From DATATV01 sp035551355 (GTDB lineage: Bacteria > Actinomycetota > Actinomycetes > Mycobacteriales > Pseudonocardiaceae), in contig DASZNF010000113.1 of the NCBI GenBank assembly GCA_035551355.1, positions 1 through 24,548 on the forward strand: a stretch of 24,548 nt of DNA, in the 5' to 3' direction. The notes under the pieces are model-generated. The model was given only the letters and a program-made list of their open reading frames with translations. It was not told where the DNA came from and made no database searches. Below are positions 21,758 through 24,548 of the stretch, piece after piece (the stretch's first letter is position 1; every line of letters starts with the position of its first letter). A program made the position numbers and the translations under genes.

Positions 21758-24548
21758 GTGAGCAGCGCCATCAGCATCTCCCAACGCATCGCGACCGAAC
21801 TCGGCGTCCGTGAAGGCCAGGTGAACGCGGCCATCGACCTGTTGGACGGCGGCTCGACCGTGCCGTTCATCGCCCGGTACCGCAAGGAGGCCACCGGCAC
21901 ACTGGACGACGAGCAGCTGCGCAACCTGGAGGAGAGGCTGCGCTACCTGCGCGAAATGGAGGAGCGGCGTACCGCGATCCTGGAGTCCATCCGCTCCCAG
22001 GGCAAGCTGGACGACGCGCTGGAAGCGCAGATCATGGCCGCCGACTCCAAGGCCCGGCTGGAGGACATCTACCTCCCGTACAAGCCCAAGCGGCGCACCA
22101 AGGCCCAGATCGCCCGCGAGGCCGGGCTGGAGCCGCTGGCCGACGCGCTGCCGGCCGACCCGAACTTGGACCCGCAGGCCACCGCCGCCGACTACATCGA
22201 CGCGGACAAGGGCGTCGCGGACTGGGCGGCCGCGCTGGAGGGCGCCCGGGCCATCCTGGTCGAGCGGTTCGGCGAGGACGCCGACCTGATCGGCGAGCTG
22301 CGCGAGCGGATGTGGACCACCGGCGAGCTGGTGTCCAAGGTGCGCGAGGGCAAGCAGGACGAGGGCGCCAAGTTCGCCGACTACTTCGAGTTCGCCGAGC
22401 CGTTCACCAAACTGCCCTCGCACCGCATCCTGGCCATCTTCCGCGGTGAGAAGGAAAACGTCCTGGACGTGAACCTGGACCCGGGGGACGCGCCGGAGAC
22501 CGGCCCCAGCGGCTACGAGACCCGCATCGCCGCCCGGTTCGAGATCGCCGACCGCGGCCGCCCCGGGGACAAGTGGCTGGGTGACACGGTGCGCTGGGCC
22601 TGGCGGACCCGGATCCTGGTGCACCTGGGCATCGACCTGCGCACCCGGCTGTGGCAGGCGGCCGAGGACGAGGCGGTGCGGGTGTTCGCCACCAACCTGC
22701 GCGACCTGCTGCTGGCCGCGCCCGCAGGCACCCGGTCCACCATGGGCCTTGACCCCGGCTTCCGCACCGGCGTGAAGGTCGCGGTGGTGGACGGCACCGG
22801 CAAGGTGGTGGCCACCGACACGATCTACCCGCACCAGCCGGCCAACCGGTGGGACGAGTCGCTGGCGAAGCTGGCCACGCTGGCGCAGGCGCACAACGTC
22901 GACCTGATCTCCATCGGCAACGGCACGGCGTCGCGGGAGACCGACAAGCTGGCCGGTGAGCTGATCTCGAAGCACCCGCGGCTCAAGCTGACCAAGGTCG
23001 TGGTGTCCGAGGCGGGCGCGTCGGTGTACTCGGCGTCGGCCTACGCCGGGGCCGAGCTGCCCGGCATGGACGTGTCGCTGCGCGGCGCGGTGTCCATCGC
23101 GCGCCGCCTGCAGGACCCGCTGGCCGAACTGGTGAAGATCGACCCGAAGTCGATCGGGGTCGGCCAGTACCAGCATGACCTGACCGAGGGGAAGCTGTCC
23201 CGCTCGCTCGACGCGGTCGTCGAGGACTGCGTGAACGCCGTCGGCGTGGACGTGAACACGGCGTCCGCGCCGCTGCTGGCCCGGGTGTCGGGCATCGGCG
23301 ACGGGCTGGCCATCACCATCGTGGCGCACCGGAACTCGAACGGCCCGTTCCGCAGCCGCCGGGCCCTGACCGACGTGCCCCGGCTCGGTCCCAAGGCGTT
23401 CGAGCAGTGCGCGGGATTCCTGCGCATCAGCGGCGGCGACGAGCCGCTGGACTCCTCCAGCGTGCATCCGGAGGCCTACCCCGTGGCCCGGCGCATCCTG
23501 GCCGCGGCCGGGACCACCATGCCGCAGCTCAGCGGGAACACCGCCGTCCTCGCCGCGGTGGCCCCGCAGGACTTCACCGACGAGCGGTTCGGCCTGCCGA
23601 CCGTCCGCGACATCCTGGCCGAGCTGGAGAAGCCGGGGCGTGACCCGCGCCCCACCTTCACGACCGCGTCGTTTGCCGAGGGCGTCGAGACCCTGGAGGA
23701 CCTGTCCGCCGGCATGATCCTGGAGGGCGTCGTCACCAACGTCGCCGCGTTCGGCGCCTTCGTCGACGTCGGCGTGCATCAGGACGGGCTGGTGCACGTG
23801 TCGGCGATGTCGCGGAACTTCGTCTCCGATCCCCGCGAGGTGGCCAAGTCGGGCGCCGTCGTTCGGGTCAAGGTCCTCAGCGTGGATGTTCCGCGCAAGC
23901 GGATCTCGCTGACGTTGCGGCTGGACGATAACCCCGACGGCACGCCGGCCGGCGGCGGGCGGCCGGGGGGTGCGGGGCGGCCGGCCGGTGGCGGGCGGCC
24001 GGCCGGTGGCGGGCGGCCTGGGCGCGCGGCGGGCGGGGGACGCCCGGGGGGCGAGCGGCGCGGGGGCAATCGCACGGCGGGAGATCGCGTGGCGGGAGAT
24101 CGCGTGGCGGGGGCGGGTGATCAGGCGGCAGGTGCGCTGGCTGGGGCTGGGGCTGCGGAGGTGCAGGCGGCCGGGGTGCCGGCGGCGGGGGATCGCCCGG
24201 CCGACGATCGCCCGGCCGATGGGTCGCGTCCGGGTGGCGGCGGTCGTCCGGGTGGCAGTGGGCGTCCGGGTGGCGGTGGGCGTCCGGGTGGCGGTGGGCG
24301 TCCGGGTACCGGTGACCGTGCTCGTGGCGGTGGCCGTCCCGGCGGCGATGGGCGTCCGGGGCCAGCCGGCCGTCCGGGTGGTCGGCGTCCTGGTGGCGGA
24401 CGTGCTGAGGATGGCGTCCGCGCGGGCGGCGGGCGGCCCGACGATGGCGACAGTCCTGACGCGGGCAGTCGCTCTGATGCTGGTGGGCGTCCCGCTGGGA
24501 GCGGGCGTCCTGATGGTGGCGGCCCTGCGGGTGGTGGGCGTCCTGATG
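21758..24548 (+). CDS. tex: Tex transcription accessory protein with long Arg/Gly/Pro-rich tail (3' end outside window)
   Basis: A cytoplasmic nucleic-acid-binding protein of the Tex/Spt6-like family, linked to transcription elongation and RNA turnover. At least 930 residues are visible and open to the window edge. The order is Tex N-terminal helical region (1-about 190), YqgF/RNase H-like domain starting near MGLDPGFRTG (329-338), helix-hairpin-helix region (about 507-558) and S1 domain (about 649-722, GMILEGVVTNVAAFGAFVDVG). Ordinary Tex proteins end soon after S1, at roughly 770-800 residues. Here more than 200 residues of GGRPGG-type repeats follow. The GTG at 21758 is the first codon giving the normal N-terminus (SSAISISQRIATELGV); AGGG lies close upstream. 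Confidence 0.93.
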   Translation, partial: MSSAISISQRIATELGVREGQVNAAIDLLDGGSTVPFIARYRKEATGTLDDEQLRNLEERLRYLREMEERRTAILESIRSQGKLDDALEAQIMAADSKARLEDIYLPYKPKRRTKAQIAREAGLEPLADALPADPNLDPQATAADYIDADKGVADWAAALEGARAILVERFGEDADLIGELRERMWTTGELVSKVREGKQDEGAKFADYFEFAEPFTKLPSHRILAIFRGEKENVLDVNLDPGDAPETGPSGYETRIAARFEIADRGRPGDKWLGDTVRWAWRTRILVHLGIDLRTRLWQAAEDEAVRVFATNLRDLLLAAPAGTRSTMGLDPGFRTGVKVAVVDGTGKVVATDTIYPHQPANRWDESLAKLATLAQAHNVDLISIGNGTASRETDKLAGELISKHPRLKLTKVVVSEAGASVYSASAYAGAELPGMDVSLRGAVSIARRLQDPLAELVKIDPKSIGVGQYQHDLTEGKLSRSLDAVVEDCVNAVGVDVNTASAPLLARVSGIGDGLAITIVAHRNSNGPFRSRRALTDVPRLGPKAFEQCAGFLRISGGDEPLDSSSVHPEAYPVARRILAAAGTTMPQLSGNTAVLAAVAPQDFTDERFGLPTVRDILAELEKPGRDPRPTFTTASFAEGVETLEDLSAGMILEGVVTNVAAFGAFVDVGVHQDGLVHVSAMSRNFVSDPREVAKSGAVVRVKVLSVDVPRKRISLTLRLDDNPDGTPAGGGRPGGAGRPAGGGRPAGGGRPGRAAGGGRPGGERRGGNRTAGDRVAGDRVAGAGDQAAGALAGAGAAEVQAAGVPAAGDRPADDRPADGSRPGGGGRPGGSGRPGGGGRPGGGGRPGTGDRARGGGRPGGDGRPGPAGRPGGRRPGGGRAEDGVRAGGGRPDDGDSPDAGSRSDAGGRPAGSGRPDGGGPAGGGRPD
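23930..24548 (+). repeat. Tandem coding repeat for the Gly/Arg/Pro-rich Tex tail
   Basis: Degenerate 15-18-bp units, cleanest between about 24230 and 24305 (GGGCGTCCGGGTGGCGGT repeated), encode GRPGGG. Other blocks encode AGGGRP, AGDRV and RPADD units. I translated the whole stretch and found no stop or frame break to the window edge. The tail moves from GGCCGGCGG-rich codons to CGT/GGT codons, so its codon use differs from the body of the gene. It probably expanded by slippage or recombination. Confidence 0.85.

Noticed and set aside
21722..23797. A 691-codon open frame antisense to tex
   Set aside because: It mirrors tex codons and has no recognisable domain, while tex itself is fully conserved on the plus strand.
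23930..24548. Possible CRISPR array or non-coding satellite because of regular repeats
   Set aside because: The units are 15-18 bp, without unique spacers, and read in frame with tex without a stop.
1..24548. tRNA, rRNA, riboswitch or prophage genes
   Set aside because: Looked for cloverleaf-type arms, conserved rRNA blocks and phage structural genes by eye; none was convincing.

Overview
The window is very GC-rich DNA with dense coding, many GTG starts, an F420-dependent enzyme family, a DUF574-type methyltransferase and typical actinomycete regulators. This points to a filamentous actinobacterium; the Pseudonocardiales are plausible, but the sequence alone does not fix genus or species. 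No rRNA, tRNA or CRISPR array was seen. About 20 intact genes, one frameshifted gene, one gene remnant and two genes cut by the window edges are described.

Left part (1-9.9 kb), accessory in character: the 3' end of an IS630-type transposase; a DUF2304 membrane protein with a class I methyltransferase; a divergent S58/P1-type self-processing hydrolase; a Tat-exported family-2 glycoside hydrolase whose catalytic barrel is interrupted by a Gly/Thr/Asn-rich repeat insert; a metal-efflux pair (ArsR-type regulator and P1B-4 ATPase); a DUF433 antitoxin overlapping a PIN-like toxin gene broken by two one-base losses; and a TetR regulator divergent from an F420/deazaflavin-dependent nitroreductase-family gene, with two copies of a 13-bp palindrome between them.

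Centre (9.9-17.1 kb): a seven-gene minus-strand operon, read PfkB kinase, LacI regulator, FGGY kinase, LacD/YihT-like class I aldolase, ABC ATPase, permease, lipoprotein sugar-binding protein. All six junctions are 4-bp stop/start overlaps. Two direct copies of a LacI-like operator lie upstream and a strong bidirectional hairpin lies downstream. The inferred logic is import of a sugar, phosphorylation by FGGY and PfkB kinases, then cleavage of the ketose bisphosphate. D-tagatose or a related ketohexose is the best guess; the substrate is not proven.

Right part (17.1-24.5 kb): an MFS transporter, a PPOX/F420 split-barrel protein and a P-loop kinase-like protein form an operon. These are followed by a very acidic two-domain protein of unknown function, a DUF574 methyltransferase, and a Tex transcription accessory factor whose C-terminus carries at least 200 residues of Arg/Gly/Pro-rich repeats and runs off the window.

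A recurring signal: five genes without a clear Shine-Dalgarno have the arrangement TANNNT, exactly seven bases, then the start codon, which suggests leaderless transcripts and was used to choose starts.
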